A stretch of DNA of 64,000 bases from Mesobacillus persicus (GTDB taxonomy: Bacteria; Bacillota; Bacilli; Bacillales; Cytobacillaceae): assembly GCF_900109925.1 (NCBI RefSeq), contig NZ_FOBW01000009.1:124001-188000 (forward strand), given 5' to 3'. Positions 56,325 to 64,000 of the stretch are shown here, piece by piece. The notes under the pieces are model-generated. The model saw only the letters and a program-made list of their open reading frames with translations. It did no database searches and was not told the DNA's origin. The position numbers were made by a program, and so were the translations under genes. Position 1 is the first letter of the stretch; the number at the start of each line of letters is the position of its first letter.

Positions 56325-57707
56325 ATGTCTGAATCGAGCCAGGAGTCCAATCAGAAGCAACATATTGATAAAGAGCTATTGATGGAATCCTTAAAGAATG
56401 ACAACATAGAAAATTTCCGCTCCGAATTTCTTGATCTGCATGCTTATGACCAAGCTAGCTTCTTTATGGAATTGAATGAAGAAGAACGACTACATGTTTA
56501 TCATTTTTTATCTCCAGAAGAAATGGCCAATCTATTCGAGAATCTTGAGATTGAGGATGATGAGTATAGTGATGTTCTAGCTGAAATGTCACCAAATTAT
56601 GCTGCAGACATGCTTTCAAATATGTATGCAGATGATGCGGTTGATGTATTGAATGAATTAGATAAAGATCAGGTTGTCAGTTATCTAACCATCATGAATA
56701 AGGATTCTGCTCAAGAAATTAAAGAGTTACTCCATTATGAGGAGTATACAGCAGGAAGCATCATGACAACGGAATTCATTGCGATTGCAGCGAATCAGAC
56801 TGTCCGTTCCGCGATGCATATTTTAAAAAGTAAAGCTCCTAGTGCGGAAACAATCTATTATGTCTATGTCGTTGATGAAGATAGAACACTGGTTGGTGTT
56901 CTTACTTTGCGGGATTTAATCGTAAACGAAGATGATGTAATGATTTCGGAAATTATGTATGATCGCGTTGTGTCAGTATCGGTTGGTGAAGATCAAGAAG
57001 AGGTAGCGAGAATGATGCGAGATTATGATTTTCTTGCTTTGCCCGTTGTTGACTTTCAAAATCATCTATTGGGGATTATCACAGTAGATGATATTATCGA
57101 TGTTATGGAGGAAGAGGCCTCGGATGATTACTCTAAGCTTGCAGGGATTGCCGACCTCGACTCAATTGACCGAAACCCTATTTCTGCCGCAAAAAAACGT
57201 CTTCCATGGCTTGTTATTTTGTTATTTCTAGGAATGTTTACCGCAAGTCTAATTGGACGCTTCGAGGAAACATTAGATAAGGTGGCCATTTTAGCTGTCT
57301 TCATTCCACTCATAGCCGGGATGGCTGGGAATACAGGGACACAAGCACTGGCTGTTGCGGTGCGAGGAATTGCAACTGGTGACCTTGAAAAAGAGAAGAT
57401 CATGAAAATAATTTCCAGAGAGGCAGGTACTGGTGTTATTACTGGTACAACATGCGGAATTCTTGTTACCTTTATCGTTTACTTCTGGCAGGGTGACCTT
57501 TTTCTGGGGGGACTTGTTGGCATCTCGATATTTTTTGCGTTAATCGTTGCAACTCTAGCAGGATCACTTGTACCGCTTATCATGCATCGTTTAAAAATTG
57601 ATCCAGCAGTGGCCTCAGGTCCTTTTATCACTACCATTAATGATATTATTTCGATTTTAATCTATTTTGGAATTGCCACTGCATTTATGAGTTATCTTAC
57701 TAGGTAA
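56325..57707 (+). CDS. mgtE: Magnesium transporter MgtE
   Basis: A 460-residue Mg2+ channel. Residues about 20-130 are the acidic N domain, about 135-255 a CBS pair (EYTAGSIMTTEFIAI, VDDIIDVMEEEA), and the rest five transmembrane helices with GNTGTQALAVAVRGIATG and TTINDIISILIYF pore motifs. ATG 56325 is 7 bp after AGGGGGG; ATG 56319 is closer than ideal. No M-box riboswitch is visible in the 50 bp upstream, so it may be read from the yjbO transcript. Confidence 0.94.
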   Translation: MSESSQESNQKQHIDKELLMESLKNDNIENFRSEFLDLHAYDQASFFMELNEEERLHVYHFLSPEEMANLFENLEIEDDEYSDVLAEMSPNYAADMLSNMYADDAVDVLNELDKDQVVSYLTIMNKDSAQEIKELLHYEEYTAGSIMTTEFIAIAANQTVRSAMHILKSKAPSAETIYYVYVVDEDRTLVGVLTLRDLIVNEDDVMISEIMYDRVVSVSVGEDQEEVARMMRDYDFLALPVVDFQNHLLGIITVDDIIDVMEEEASDDYSKLAGIADLDSIDRNPISAAKKRLPWLVILLFLGMFTASLIGRFEETLDKVAILAVFIPLIAGMAGNTGTQALAVAVRGIATGDLEKEKIMKIISREAGTGVITGTTCGILVTFIVYFWQGDLFLGGLVGISIFFALIVATLAGSLVPLIMHRLKIDPAVASGPFITTINDIISILIYFGIATAFMSYLTR

Positions 57708-57718
57708 GGGGGGATAGA

Positions 57719-59590
57719 ATGGAACATCATGCTTCCGTTACATCACTTTTAATTGTCATTATCGTAGCATTCTTAACACCCATCTTGCTGCATCGATTTA
57801 AATTGAATTTTATTCCTGTAGTAGTCGCAGAAATTTTAATGGGTTTATTCATTGGAAAGAGCGGATTTGATATCGTTCATGGGGATATGTGGCTCGAGAC
57901 ACTGTCTACATTAGGGTTTCTGTTCTTAATGTTTTTAAGTGGACTTGAAATTGACTTTAGTGCCTTTAGGATAAAGAAAACCAAAGGTAGTCAACCGTCT
58001 AACCAGAATAACTTACCGAACGCATTTGCGATTTCTAGTATCATTTTCGTCGGGATATTTATTGCCTCATTGGGATTATCATATCTATTTGTTTTAACGG
58101 GTTTTATTGATAATGTCTTTTTAATGACCTTAATTATTTCTACTATTTCGCTTGGAGTCGTTGTACCCACATTAAAAGAAGCCCATTTAATGAAATCAAA
58201 CATAGGGCAAATTATCTTACTAGTAGCAGTTATTGCTGATCTAGTTACAATGATTCTATTGGCTATATTCGTCTCAATTTATGATACGGAGGGCGGAAAC
58301 ACTTGGCTGTTACTCCTCTTGTTCGTTGCCGGAGTCGTATTGTATTTTGTCGGGAATCGGTTTAAAAGCCGTAAATTTGTCTCAGCGCTTTCAACGGGAA
58401 CCACCCAAATTGGTACAAGAGCCGTATTTACTTTATTAATAGTACTTGTGGCTATTTCTGAGACGGTTGGAGCGGAAAATATTCTTGGAGCGTTCCTTGC
58501 CGGTGTTCTTGTTTCTTTATTATCACCTGATCAAGAATTAATTCATAAACTTGATTCCTTTGGATATGGATTTTTGATCCCAATCTTCTTTGTTATGATT
58601 GGTGTTAACCTTGATATATGGTCATTATTGAGTGACCCGAAACTGTTATTACTTATACCGTTGCTTCTTATAGCGTTGTTGTTATCTAAGGTGCTTCCAG
58701 TCTATATTCTGAAAAAGTGGTATGACACAAAGACAGTGATTGCCTCTGGTTTTCTACTCACTTCAACCCTCTCACTCGTGATAGCTGCAGCCACGATTGG
58801 GGAAAGAATGGGTGTGATTACACAGGAAATGAGTGGAACACTGATTCTTGTTGCTGTAATTTCTTGCGTATTTACACCAATAGTGTTTAAAAAATTATTC
58901 CCAAAGGCAGATTTAGAAGAGAAAAAACTCGAAGTCGCCTTAATTGGAGCAAACCAGATGACGTTATCGGTCACTAGGGAACTGAATTCTACCCTATATG
59001 AACCAGTACTTTATCATACAAAACAAGATAAAGCTGAAAATAAAGTTTCGAGTTCAGTGTTTGATATTATTGAAGTCAATGATTATTCACCAGAAACTCT
59101 AGACATCCATAATATCTATACGGCCGATATTGTAGTCATTTCAACGGGGAATGAAAATACAAATGCTCTCATTGCTAAAGCGGCAAAGGAGAAAGGGGCA
59201 GGACGTGTTATTGCCCGTATTGAAAACCCTGAACTCGAGGCTAGTCTGAAACAACAGGATATAGAAGTTTTCTCTGTCCTAATGTCAACAACGACATTAT
59301 TGCGTGCATTAATTGAATCACCAGGGATTTTAAATATCTTGACCAACCAAGATTCTTCACTACATGAGATTCGAATGCTTAACGACCAATTTGATGGCAT
59401 GACATTAAGGCGTTTCCCGTTCACAGGTGACGTGATATTTGTTAGGATTCTTAGAGGGAAAGATTCTATCGTACCGCACGGTGATACAGAATTACGTTTA
59501 AATGACCGTTTAATTGTAACGGGTTCTAATGAATATGTTGAAGAATTGAAAATGGAACTAGAGTTTGGTGCATGGAACCATCTTCGCTAA
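57719..59590 (+). CDS. yjbQ: KefB/CPA2 family cation:proton antiporter with TrkA domains (YjbQ)
   Basis: A 623-residue antiporter. About 12 transmembrane helices (residues 5-400) form the CPA2 exchanger, a cytosolic TrkA-N-like domain follows (about 410-530, VALIGANQMTLSVTREL), and a TrkA-C domain ends it (from about 535, IRMLNDQFDGMTLRRFPF). Probably K+ or Na+/H+ exchange. ATG 57719 follows AAGGGGGGATAGA, 11 bp after mgtE. Confidence 0.9.
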   Translation: MEHHASVTSLLIVIIVAFLTPILLHRFKLNFIPVVVAEILMGLFIGKSGFDIVHGDMWLETLSTLGFLFLMFLSGLEIDFSAFRIKKTKGSQPSNQNNLPNAFAISSIIFVGIFIASLGLSYLFVLTGFIDNVFLMTLIISTISLGVVVPTLKEAHLMKSNIGQIILLVAVIADLVTMILLAIFVSIYDTEGGNTWLLLLLFVAGVVLYFVGNRFKSRKFVSALSTGTTQIGTRAVFTLLIVLVAISETVGAENILGAFLAGVLVSLLSPDQELIHKLDSFGYGFLIPIFFVMIGVNLDIWSLLSDPKLLLLIPLLLIALLLSKVLPVYILKKWYDTKTVIASGFLLTSTLSLVIAAATIGERMGVITQEMSGTLILVAVISCVFTPIVFKKLFPKADLEEKKLEVALIGANQMTLSVTRELNSTLYEPVLYHTKQDKAENKVSSSVFDIIEVNDYSPETLDIHNIYTADIVVISTGNENTNALIAKAAKEKGAGRVIARIENPELEASLKQQDIEVFSVLMSTTTLLRALIESPGILNILTNQDSSLHEIRMLNDQFDGMTLRRFPFTGDVIFVRILRGKDSIVPHGDTELRLNDRLIVTGSNEYVEELKMELEFGAWNHLR

Positions 59591-59595
59591 TGATA

Positions 59596-59630
59596 AAGCC
59601 CGTCATAATTGCTATGGCGGGTTTTTTATT
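59596..59630 (+). terminator. Rho-independent terminator of mgtE-yjbQ
   Basis: CCCGTCATA pairs with TATGGCGGG (one G-T pair) around ATTGC, followed by six T. Confidence 0.88.
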
Positions 59631-59648
59631 ATGGTTCATTTCTAATTT

Positions 59649-59686
59649 TACATGCTCTTGATTCAAGCTGGAATCAAGAGCATGTA
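59649..59686. repeat. Perfect hairpin with 16-bp arms and no T tail
   Basis: TACATGCTCTTGATTC and GAATCAAGAGCATGTA surround a 6-base loop. The stem is perfect, but neither side has a T run, so it is not a usual terminator. It lies between the yjbQ terminator and the fabI promoter. Confidence 0.65.
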
Positions 59687-59735
59687 ACCACTGCCTTCGT
59701 ATAGGCACTTTTCAAAGCAAACGATATGTTGTATG

Positions 59736-59754
59736 ATTAGCACTAGGTACTAAT
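59736..59754 (+). promoter_or_regulatory. FapR operator of fabI
   Basis: ATTAGCACTAGGTACTAAT differs at three positions from the FapR consensus ATTAGTACCTGGTACTAAT and lies 26 bp before the fabI start. The same regulator probably controls fabH-fabF. Confidence 0.78.
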
Positions 59755-59780
59755 AACATGTGATAAGTAGGAGGATTACC

Positions 59781-60548
59781 ATGACTTTTTCGTTGAAAGG
59801 AAAGACCTATGTTGTAATGGGTGTCGCTAATAAACGTAGCATTGCATGGGGAATAGCAAAATCTCTTCATGGAGCTGGTGCTAACCTGATTTTTACATAC
59901 GCAGGAGAACGACTTGAAGGCAGTGTTAGGGAACTAGCGGGTTCATTGGATCAGAACTACCCTGTTCTCCCTTGTGATGTTACACAGGATGAGGATATTG
60001 CCAAATGTTTTAAGGACATTAAAGAACTTGTGGGGACGATTCAGGGAGTGGCACACTGCATAGCTTTTGCTAATAAAGAGGAACTTAATGGCGATTATCT
60101 GAATGTAACACGTGACGGATTCTTACTAGCCCATAATATTAGTTCTTATTCGTTAACGGCGGTTGCAAAGGAAGCGAAGAAACTTATGCCAGATGGTGGA
60201 AGTATCGTAACCTTAACGTATATAGGTGGAGAACGTGCGATAGAGAACTATAATGTCATGGGTGTTGCTAAAGCATCTTTGGATGCAAGTGTACGCTATT
60301 TAGCGAAGGATTTAGGAAGAGAGAACATTCGAGTCAATTCGATTTCTGCTGGACCAATTCGGACATTGTCTGCAAAAGGGGTAAGTGATTTTAACTTGAT
60401 TTTAAAGGAAATCGAGGAAAAAGCACCGCTTCGTAGAAATACCACTCCTGAGGAAGTAGGGGATACAGCAGTGTTTTTATTTAGTGAGTTATCGAGAGGA
60501 ATTACCGGGGAGAACATTCATGTCGATTCCGGCTTTCATATTATGTAA
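59781..60548 (+). CDS. fabI: Enoyl-ACP reductase FabI
   Basis: A 255-residue SDR-fold enzyme completing each cycle of fatty acid elongation. The MGVANKRSIAWGIA cofactor loop and the catalytic Tyr/Lys in ENYNVMGVAKASLDASVRYLA are those of FabI, the target of triclosan. ATG 59781 follows AGTAGGAGGATTACC; the in-frame start at 59760 is upstream of that site. Confidence 0.96.
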   Translation: MTFSLKGKTYVVMGVANKRSIAWGIAKSLHGAGANLIFTYAGERLEGSVRELAGSLDQNYPVLPCDVTQDEDIAKCFKDIKELVGTIQGVAHCIAFANKEELNGDYLNVTRDGFLLAHNISSYSLTAVAKEAKKLMPDGGSIVTLTYIGGERAIENYNVMGVAKASLDASVRYLAKDLGRENIRVNSISAGPIRTLSAKGVSDFNLILKEIEEKAPLRRNTTPEEVGDTAVFLFSELSRGITGENIHVDSGFHIM

Positions 60549-60554
60549 CGCCCA

Positions 60555-60588
60555 AACCGTTAGGCAATCTGCCTAGCGGTTTTCTTAT
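60555..60588 (+). terminator. Rho-independent terminator of fabI
   Basis: AAACCGTTAGGCA pairs with TGCCTAGCGGTTT (one G-T pair) around ATC, followed by TCTTATTTT. Confidence 0.85.
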
Positions 60589-60695
60589 TTTATGGGTATT
60601 AACAGTGAAAAAGGGCGAATGAATCAGGGCATTCGCTCATACAGCTTGGTTACTCTCCCTATATACTGTAGTAAGTGCAAAGGAGGTGAAGATGA

Positions 60696-61031
60696 ATGAG
60701 TGAAGACAGTCAAGATATAACTGTTGCTGTCCCAACTGTATTTATCAATGGGAAGGAATATCCTTTAAGTGGAGACTACCAGTTAAGTGAGGAAGATATG
60801 GAGAAAGTCATGGATGCAATTAATGACAGTATTGCTGAGAGTGTCATGAAAAATCTTAAAGAGCTCCAAAAAGGTTTACCGCTCATCGGGCAATTTCTTC
60901 AAAATCGGAGGTTTCTCCCTAAAGTAGAGGGAAATCTGCGGGGGAATGTAAAATTAACATTTAATGACCGTACCCTTTTTAAACTCGAACTACCTGAGCC
61001 GAAGAATTCTGAAGATCATGATTCCGAGTAA
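60696..61031 (+). CDS. Hypothetical protein in the spore-coat block
   Basis: A 111-residue acidic protein (SEEDMEKVMDAINDSIAESV, C-terminus EPKNSEDHDSE) with no membrane segment. ATG 60696 follows AAAGGAGGTGAAGATGA. Its position between fabI and the coat genes suggests a spore role, but I recognise no domain. Confidence 0.72.
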   Translation: MSEDSQDITVAVPTVFINGKEYPLSGDYQLSEEDMEKVMDAINDSIAESVMKNLKELQKGLPLIGQFLQNRRFLPKVEGNLRGNVKLTFNDRTLFKLELPEPKNSEDHDSE

Positions 61032-61106
61032 TTCATTTCCCATTGAAAGGGCTCGTTCGTTTACCGAATTGCACGAATAAAAAATCGTAAAGGAGTGTGT
61101 TTATAG

Positions 61107-61397
61107 ATGTTAGAAAACAGATGGGGTAATTCCAACAGAGGTCGCGGCGGCCGTAATGATGATGATGTACTACAAAACACAGGACAAAATCAACCACAAA
61201 AAGCAGAGGTAAAGGCAGATAATAGTGGAGATGTCAAACAGGTTGTAAATGCTAAGCGCGGTGCTTTCGTCCTTCCAATCCAAATTGCACCTAAGTTTGC
61301 AATTGCTCTACCAGCCATCAATGCTGGTCTACAGTTACCAATCTTAAGTAGTTCAGGCGAAGTTGAATCTGAAATGGAATCTGATTCTAAACACTAA
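61107..61397 (+). CDS. Hypothetical small protein in the spore-coat block
   Basis: A 96-residue protein in three parts: a Gly/Arg/Asn/Asp-rich N-terminus (NRGRGGRNDDD), a hydrophobic centre with Ala/Pro (VLPIQIAPKFAIALPAINAG) and an acidic serine tail (ESEMESDSKH). Such low-complexity makeup is frequent in coat proteins. ATG 61107 follows AAAGGAGTGTGTTTATAG. Family not recognised. Confidence 0.68.
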   Translation: MLENRWGNSNRGRGGRNDDDVLQNTGQNQPQKAEVKADNSGDVKQVVNAKRGAFVLPIQIAPKFAIALPAINAGLQLPILSSSGEVESEMESDSKH

Positions 61398-61409
61398 TGG
61401 TGTGATTTC

Positions 61410-61450
61410 AACCAGGCTGTTAACAGTAAATTAGCAGCCTGGTTTCTTTC
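61410..61450 (+). terminator. Terminator before the cotZ-like gene
   Basis: AACCAGGCTGTTAA pairs with TTAGCAGCCTGGTT (one G-T pair), followed by TCTTTC. A weaker hairpin (AAAGCCC / GGGCTTT, 61474-61503) follows. Confidence 0.75.
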
Positions 61451-61578
61451 CGCCAAGGAAGAGTTTTAAAATTAAAGCCCAATTTTAGCTAAAAAGGGCT
61501 TTTGTCCGACACCCAAATGCCCTTTCTTAAATATGTTATTAGTGTAAAGAACCAATAAAGAAAAGGAGGCCAAAAATT

Positions 61579-62067
61579 ATGGGTTGTGGAAAAAAAACCG
61601 GACACACAACAGGCTGTGTATGTGATGTAGTCCGTGCGATATTAGATATCCAGGATAATGTTCAAGAAGATGATTGTACTTGCGGGTCAAACTGCTTTAT
61701 GGAGCCATTAGGTGCTATTCGCCCTGAAATGAAGAAGAATAAGGTGAACACACGAGTATTTGTCTTAAAGAATGCAGATGGAACACCATTTCATGCTTTC
61801 TTCAAAGGGTGCGGTGACGCTTGTGTATCCATTTACTTCCGTGTTGAAGACGTATTTGACAACTGCTGTGCAACTCTTAGAGTACTGAAGCCACTAGGAG
61901 AAGATAAATACCCAGTTGATTTAGCTGGTAAAGACAGTTGTTGCATTGATTTAAACAAAGTATGCAAGGTTGAAGATTTTGAGGCAACAAATGATTGTGT
62001 AACTGTTGATCTTTCATGCTTCTGCGCTATCCAGTGCATTGAAGATGTAAACCTTGATCTTTGCTAA
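61579..62067 (+). CDS. cotZ: CotY/CotZ family spore coat (crust) protein
   Basis: A 162-residue cysteine-rich protein (about 20 Cys) starting MGCGKKTGHTTGCVCDVVRA and ending in Cys, characteristic of CotY/CotZ and the exosporium protein ExsY. These self-assemble into disulfide-linked outer layers. CotZ is the likelier name because cotO lies next to it, but CotY cannot be excluded. ATG 61579 follows AAAAGGAGGCCAAAAATT. A weak sigma-K-like -10 (AATATGTTA, 61530-61538) lies upstream. Confidence 0.85.
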   Translation: MGCGKKTGHTTGCVCDVVRAILDIQDNVQEDDCTCGSNCFMEPLGAIRPEMKKNKVNTRVFVLKNADGTPFHAFFKGCGDACVSIYFRVEDVFDNCCATLRVLKPLGEDKYPVDLAGKDSCCIDLNKVCKVEDFEATNDCVTVDLSCFCAIQCIEDVNLDLC

Positions 62068-62081
62068 ATGATGAAGCTAAA

Positions 62082-62131
62082 AGATCCCCCTATAGTAGGC
62101 AGGAAAATCTGCCCTATAGGGGGATTTTTCA
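62082..62131. terminator. Terminator of the cotZ-like gene
   Basis: ATCCCCCTATAG pairs with CTATAGGGGGAT, with an inner GGCAG/CTGCC stem, followed by TTTTTC. Confidence 0.88.
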
Positions 62132-62180
62132 ATAATATAAGAAAGCCTAGCCTGTTAGGCTAGGGAAAATAGTCAATTGG

Positions 62181-62714
62181 TTAATGGAAACCAAGCATCC
62201 TAATCTCAAGAATCTCACTTTTATCGATTGTAACATTTGTTTTATTAGGAAGTGTAATTTCTACTTGGTGTTCTAAGTTCTTTAGGAACACACCTGTATA
62301 GGTTGTTTGTTCTGTGAAATATAGGCATGAAACTGGTGCTAGCTGTTCAGGGAAATTCTCTAGGTAGATTATTTTCTCACTGATTGACATCTCTTTGAAA
62401 TTTTTCACCCTTTGGAATGAATACTTCCTTTTTCTACTCGTATCAAAGGGGGTTAAATCAGCTTCGGCTTCCTCTAGGAAATCCTCTTGAACAGTAACCG
62501 TTTCACTAAATTTTTCTTCTCCAATACTTGAATCAGTTACTGTTTTGAGGACATTTTCGTTCAACTCATTAGCCATTAAGCTTTTATCTTTCTTTATTTT
62601 CTTCGATGATTCTTCACGAGTGGAATACCTATATTGCATGACAACATCCGGAAATTTTGTGATTGGTTGGCTTATATATAGTACCGGTTTATGCTTTACT
62701 TTCCTACTAGACAA
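62181..62714 (-). CDS. cotO: Spore coat protein CotO
   Basis: A 177-residue coat morphogenetic protein of the CotO family. After a basic N-terminus with the HKPVLYISQP block comes a charged, disordered-looking middle, and then a conserved C-terminal domain (KIIYLENFPEQLAPVSCLYFT ... IDKSEILEIRMLGFH). Start TTG 62714 is 6 bp from GGGAGGG; the longer in-frame TTG at 62729 overlaps that site. A sigma-K promoter lies upstream. Convergent with cotZ. Confidence 0.85.
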   Translation of the reverse strand: MSSRKVKHKPVLYISQPITKFPDVVMQYRYSTREESSKKIKKDKSLMANELNENVLKTVTDSSIGEEKFSETVTVQEDFLEEAEADLTPFDTSRKRKYSFQRVKNFKEMSISEKIIYLENFPEQLAPVSCLYFTEQTTYTGVFLKNLEHQVEITLPNKTNVTIDKSEILEIRMLGFH

Positions 62715-62742
62715 AAAGATCCCTCCCAATTTGGTATCAGTT

Positions 62743-62769
62743 TAATTTATGCACTATTGTAAAAGGAGT
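62743..62769 (-). promoter_or_regulatory. Probable sigma-K promoter of cotO
   Basis: On the minus strand AC (62769-62768) is followed after 16 bp by CATAAATTA (62751-62743), matching the sigma-K pattern AC-N16-CATANNNTA. The start would fall near 62736, just before the cotO ribosome site. Late mother-cell expression fits a coat gene. Confidence 0.55.
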
Positions 62770-62775
62770 GAAAAT

Positions 62776-63123
62776 ATGTTTTTGGGTTTTGGTCTAGAGT
62801 CCATTATAATTCTTGGCTTAGCTTCTTTTAGATTAACAAGGCTAATTGTGTTTGATAAAATTACAGAATTTATTCGGGCTCCTTTTTTTGACGAAATGGT
62901 TGATGGAGAGGAAGTATACCTTGTGGTTAAACCAAACGGCATCCGGAGGTGGGTGGGTGAATTATTAAATTGTTATTGGTGTACAGGAATATGGGTTAGT
63001 GCCGCACTATTTATTAGCTATTTTTATTTACCGGTCCTACTTACCCCGGTCATTTTAATTTTTGCAATTGCAGCAATAGCAAGCATCATCGAAACGATCA
63101 TAAGCACATGGTTAGGTGAATGA
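62776..63123 (+). CDS. yjcA: DUF1360 membrane protein YjcA
   Basis: A 115-residue protein with a transmembrane helix at residues 7-22 and two near the C-terminus (about 70-108), carrying the LASFRLTRLIVFDKI and LLNCYWCTGIWVS motifs of DUF1360. In B. subtilis YjcA is a sporulation protein beside the cot cluster. ATG 62776 follows AAAGGAGTGAAAAT, which overlaps the cotO promoter on the other strand. Confidence 0.85.
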   Translation: MFLGFGLESIIILGLASFRLTRLIVFDKITEFIRAPFFDEMVDGEEVYLVVKPNGIRRWVGELLNCYWCTGIWVSAALFISYFYLPVLLTPVILIFAIAAIASIIETIISTWLGE

Positions 63124-63185
63124 ACAAGCAACAAAAACCCTCTCGCATATAATGAAGAAACTTAGTTTGAAAGGAGTCGTTTTTA

Positions 63186-63305
63186 TTGAATAAACAGAAA
63201 AGGCAACAAACAGATGAGATAAAGGATAAGCGAAGAAAAGGCTGTGGGTGTGGTTCTTCTAAAAGAAAAAAACAAATAACCAGAAGAAGAAAGCTGTCTC
63301 AATAA
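63186..63305 (+). CDS. Very small basic protein in the spore block
   Basis: A 39-residue frame, strongly basic, with a central GCGCG motif between KRRK and SSKRKKQ. The start is TTG 63186 behind AAAGGAGTCGTTTTTA. The Cys-Gly-Cys core and the setting suggest a minor spore component; the family is not recognised. Confidence 0.55.
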   Translation: MNKQKRQQTDEIKDKRRKGCGCGSSKRKKQITRRRKLSQ

Positions 63306-63320
63306 GGGGCAGTTTTTTTA
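63292..63320 (+). terminator. Terminator of the small basic protein gene
   Basis: CTGTCTC pairs with GGGGCAG using two G-T pairs, followed by TTTTTTT; it overlaps the stop codon. Confidence 0.65.
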
Positions 63321-63419
63321 CTTGTATAAAATTGGAAGAAGAGCTCGATTCATAAATTCGAGAAAGAAGTGGAAAATAACAATATTGAAATCGAATTGAT
63401 ACATAGTGAGGGATTGGTT

Positions 63420-63908
63420 ATGAATCAAATAGGAAAAAGTGCAATGTTCAGTATGGTAATGGTCATTAGCCTATTGTTAACAGGTTGTAACTTGGGCAAT
63501 ACATCTGAAGACAGCCGGAAGTCAATGATTCAATCCGTCAATCCAGACCCGACTGCGATTGAAGACCAGAAGGGAAAAAATTATAAGTTAGCGGAGAAAG
63601 TGAAAAAGGATGTTAGATCGGTACCAGCTATTTATGACGTGGCTGTGCTTAAAGGGGAAGAGGAAGTACTGGTTGCTTATAAGGTGAAACATATGCAACG
63701 CATGCATATGAAAAGAATTGAGAAAGAAATCAAGCAAAAATTGGAGAAAAATTATCCAAAGGAGAATTTTATTGTTTCAAGTGATTATAAAATTTTTATA
63801 GAGGTTCTTGAACTAAAGGAAAAGATCAGGGACGATAACAACTTTTCTAAAGAAAAAGCTGAAGAAAGGCTCCAGAAAATAATTAAATTTCAACAAGAAC
63901 TTACATAG
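63420..63908 (+). CDS. YhcN/YlaJ family sporulation lipoprotein
   Basis: A 162-residue lipoprotein: signal peptide and lipobox LLLTGC (Cys 22), then the compact YhcN/YlaJ domain (EKVKKDVRSVPAIYDVAVLKG ... YPKENFIVSSDYKIF). Such proteins sit in the spore inner membrane. ATG 63420 follows GTGAGGGATTGGTT; the longer frame from 63369 lacks a site. Immediately followed by a spoVAC-like gene, an arrangement known from spoVA operons of several Bacillus species. Confidence 0.85.
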   Translation: MNQIGKSAMFSMVMVISLLLTGCNLGNTSEDSRKSMIQSVNPDPTAIEDQKGKNYKLAEKVKKDVRSVPAIYDVAVLKGEEEVLVAYKVKHMQRMHMKRIEKEIKQKLEKNYPKENFIVSSDYKIFIEVLELKEKIRDDNNFSKEKAEERLQKIIKFQQELT

Positions 63909-63922
63909 AAAGGAGATGCAGT

Positions 63923-64000
63923 ATGGCTAGTAAAAACAAAAGTCCCGAGCAAAAGCAGTACGAGAAACTCGAGCAAAAACATGAGTTAAAAAGGCCAGTC
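63923..64000 (+). CDS. spoVAC: Likely SpoVAC N-terminus, cut by the window edge
   Basis: ATG 63923 follows AAAGGAGATGCAGT, 14 bp after the lipoprotein stop, and is open to the window end (26 codons). The peptide is polar (SPEQKQYEKLEQKHELKRPV); a Lys/Gln-rich lead ending KRPV is how SpoVAC proteins start before their first membrane helix. SpoVAC is part of the dipicolinic acid channel of spores. Identification rests on this short piece and the neighbour. Confidence 0.55.
   Translation, partial: MASKNKSPEQKQYEKLEQKHELKRPV

Overview
The window is chromosomal DNA from an endospore-forming, low-GC Gram-positive bacterium of the family Bacillaceae. Coding density is high, ribosome binding sites are strong AGGAGG types, and TTG/GTG starts are common. 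The gene order from the yajQ/cvfB pair to yjcA largely follows the Bacillus subtilis yitL-yitW, argC-argF and yjzC-yjcA backbone. ClpB, a large anaerobic cluster and a different spore locus at the right end show that it is not B. subtilis itself. Genus-level placement (for example Neobacillus or Mesobacillus) is only a guess.

Layout. 1-10.9 kb: the 3' end of an asparagine synthetase, a membrane-anchored GH13 protein with altered catalytic motifs, an SDR dehydrogenase, yajQ, cvfB, degV-like yitS, yitT, a secreted BsuPI/Gmad2-type protein, two small genes, a HAD phosphatase and sufT. 11-20.8 kb: an anaerobic and molybdenum-cofactor block with narK, a radical SAM/SPASM protein, fnr, moaA, the iron-sulfur repair hemerythrin scdA, moeA, mobB, a short NarI-like membrane protein and ywiC. 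21-30.5 kb: the arginine operon argC-argJ-argB-argD-carA-carB-argF with ArgR-type operators. 30.7-42.4 kb: yjzC, CtsR-controlled clpB, yjzD, yjaU, yjaV, med, fabH-fabF with a FapR operator, yjaZ and yjbA. 42.4-46.9 kb: trpS behind a T-box leader, yjbC, spx and mecA. 47-56 kb: coiA, pepF, spxH, a truncated hemoglobin, a CYTH protein, yjbL, the small (p)ppGpp synthetase, NAD kinase and a pseudouridine synthase. 56.3-60.5 kb: mgtE, yjbQ and fabI with a second FapR operator. 60.6-64 kb: a spore block with two unknown small proteins, a CotZ-like coat protein, cotO, yjcA, a YhcN/YlaJ lipoprotein and the beginning of a likely spoVAC.

How parts fit together. The 11-20.8 kb block reads as a local Fnr regulon. 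The fnr product keeps the C-terminal cysteines of the Bacillus Fe-S Fnr. Four promoters (radical SAM, scdA, moeA, ywiC) carry a TGTGA-N6-TCA-type box 21-22 bp upstream of a -10 hexamer, which places the box near -41.5. A fifth box lies between fnr and moaA. No nitrate reductase structural genes are in the window. Spx, SpxH and MecA are all present, giving a ClpXP/ClpC adaptor neighbourhood, with ClpB nearby.

Non-coding structure. A MITE-like intergenic repeat of roughly 155-190 bp, with imperfect terminal inverted repeats ending in a CAACAAAGTTTGAGAAAAGAGC-like sequence, recurs at least five times in either orientation. Two copies of a 129/130-bp GC-rich hairpin element lie inside or beside such repeats, and their stems show a compensatory base change. 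I found no tRNA or rRNA gene, CRISPR array, prophage or transposase gene. I did not find a clear new multi-gene system; the most unusual items are the GH13 pseudoenzyme candidate, the nested repeats, the uniform Fnr promoters and a paired operator-like repeat upstream of moaA.
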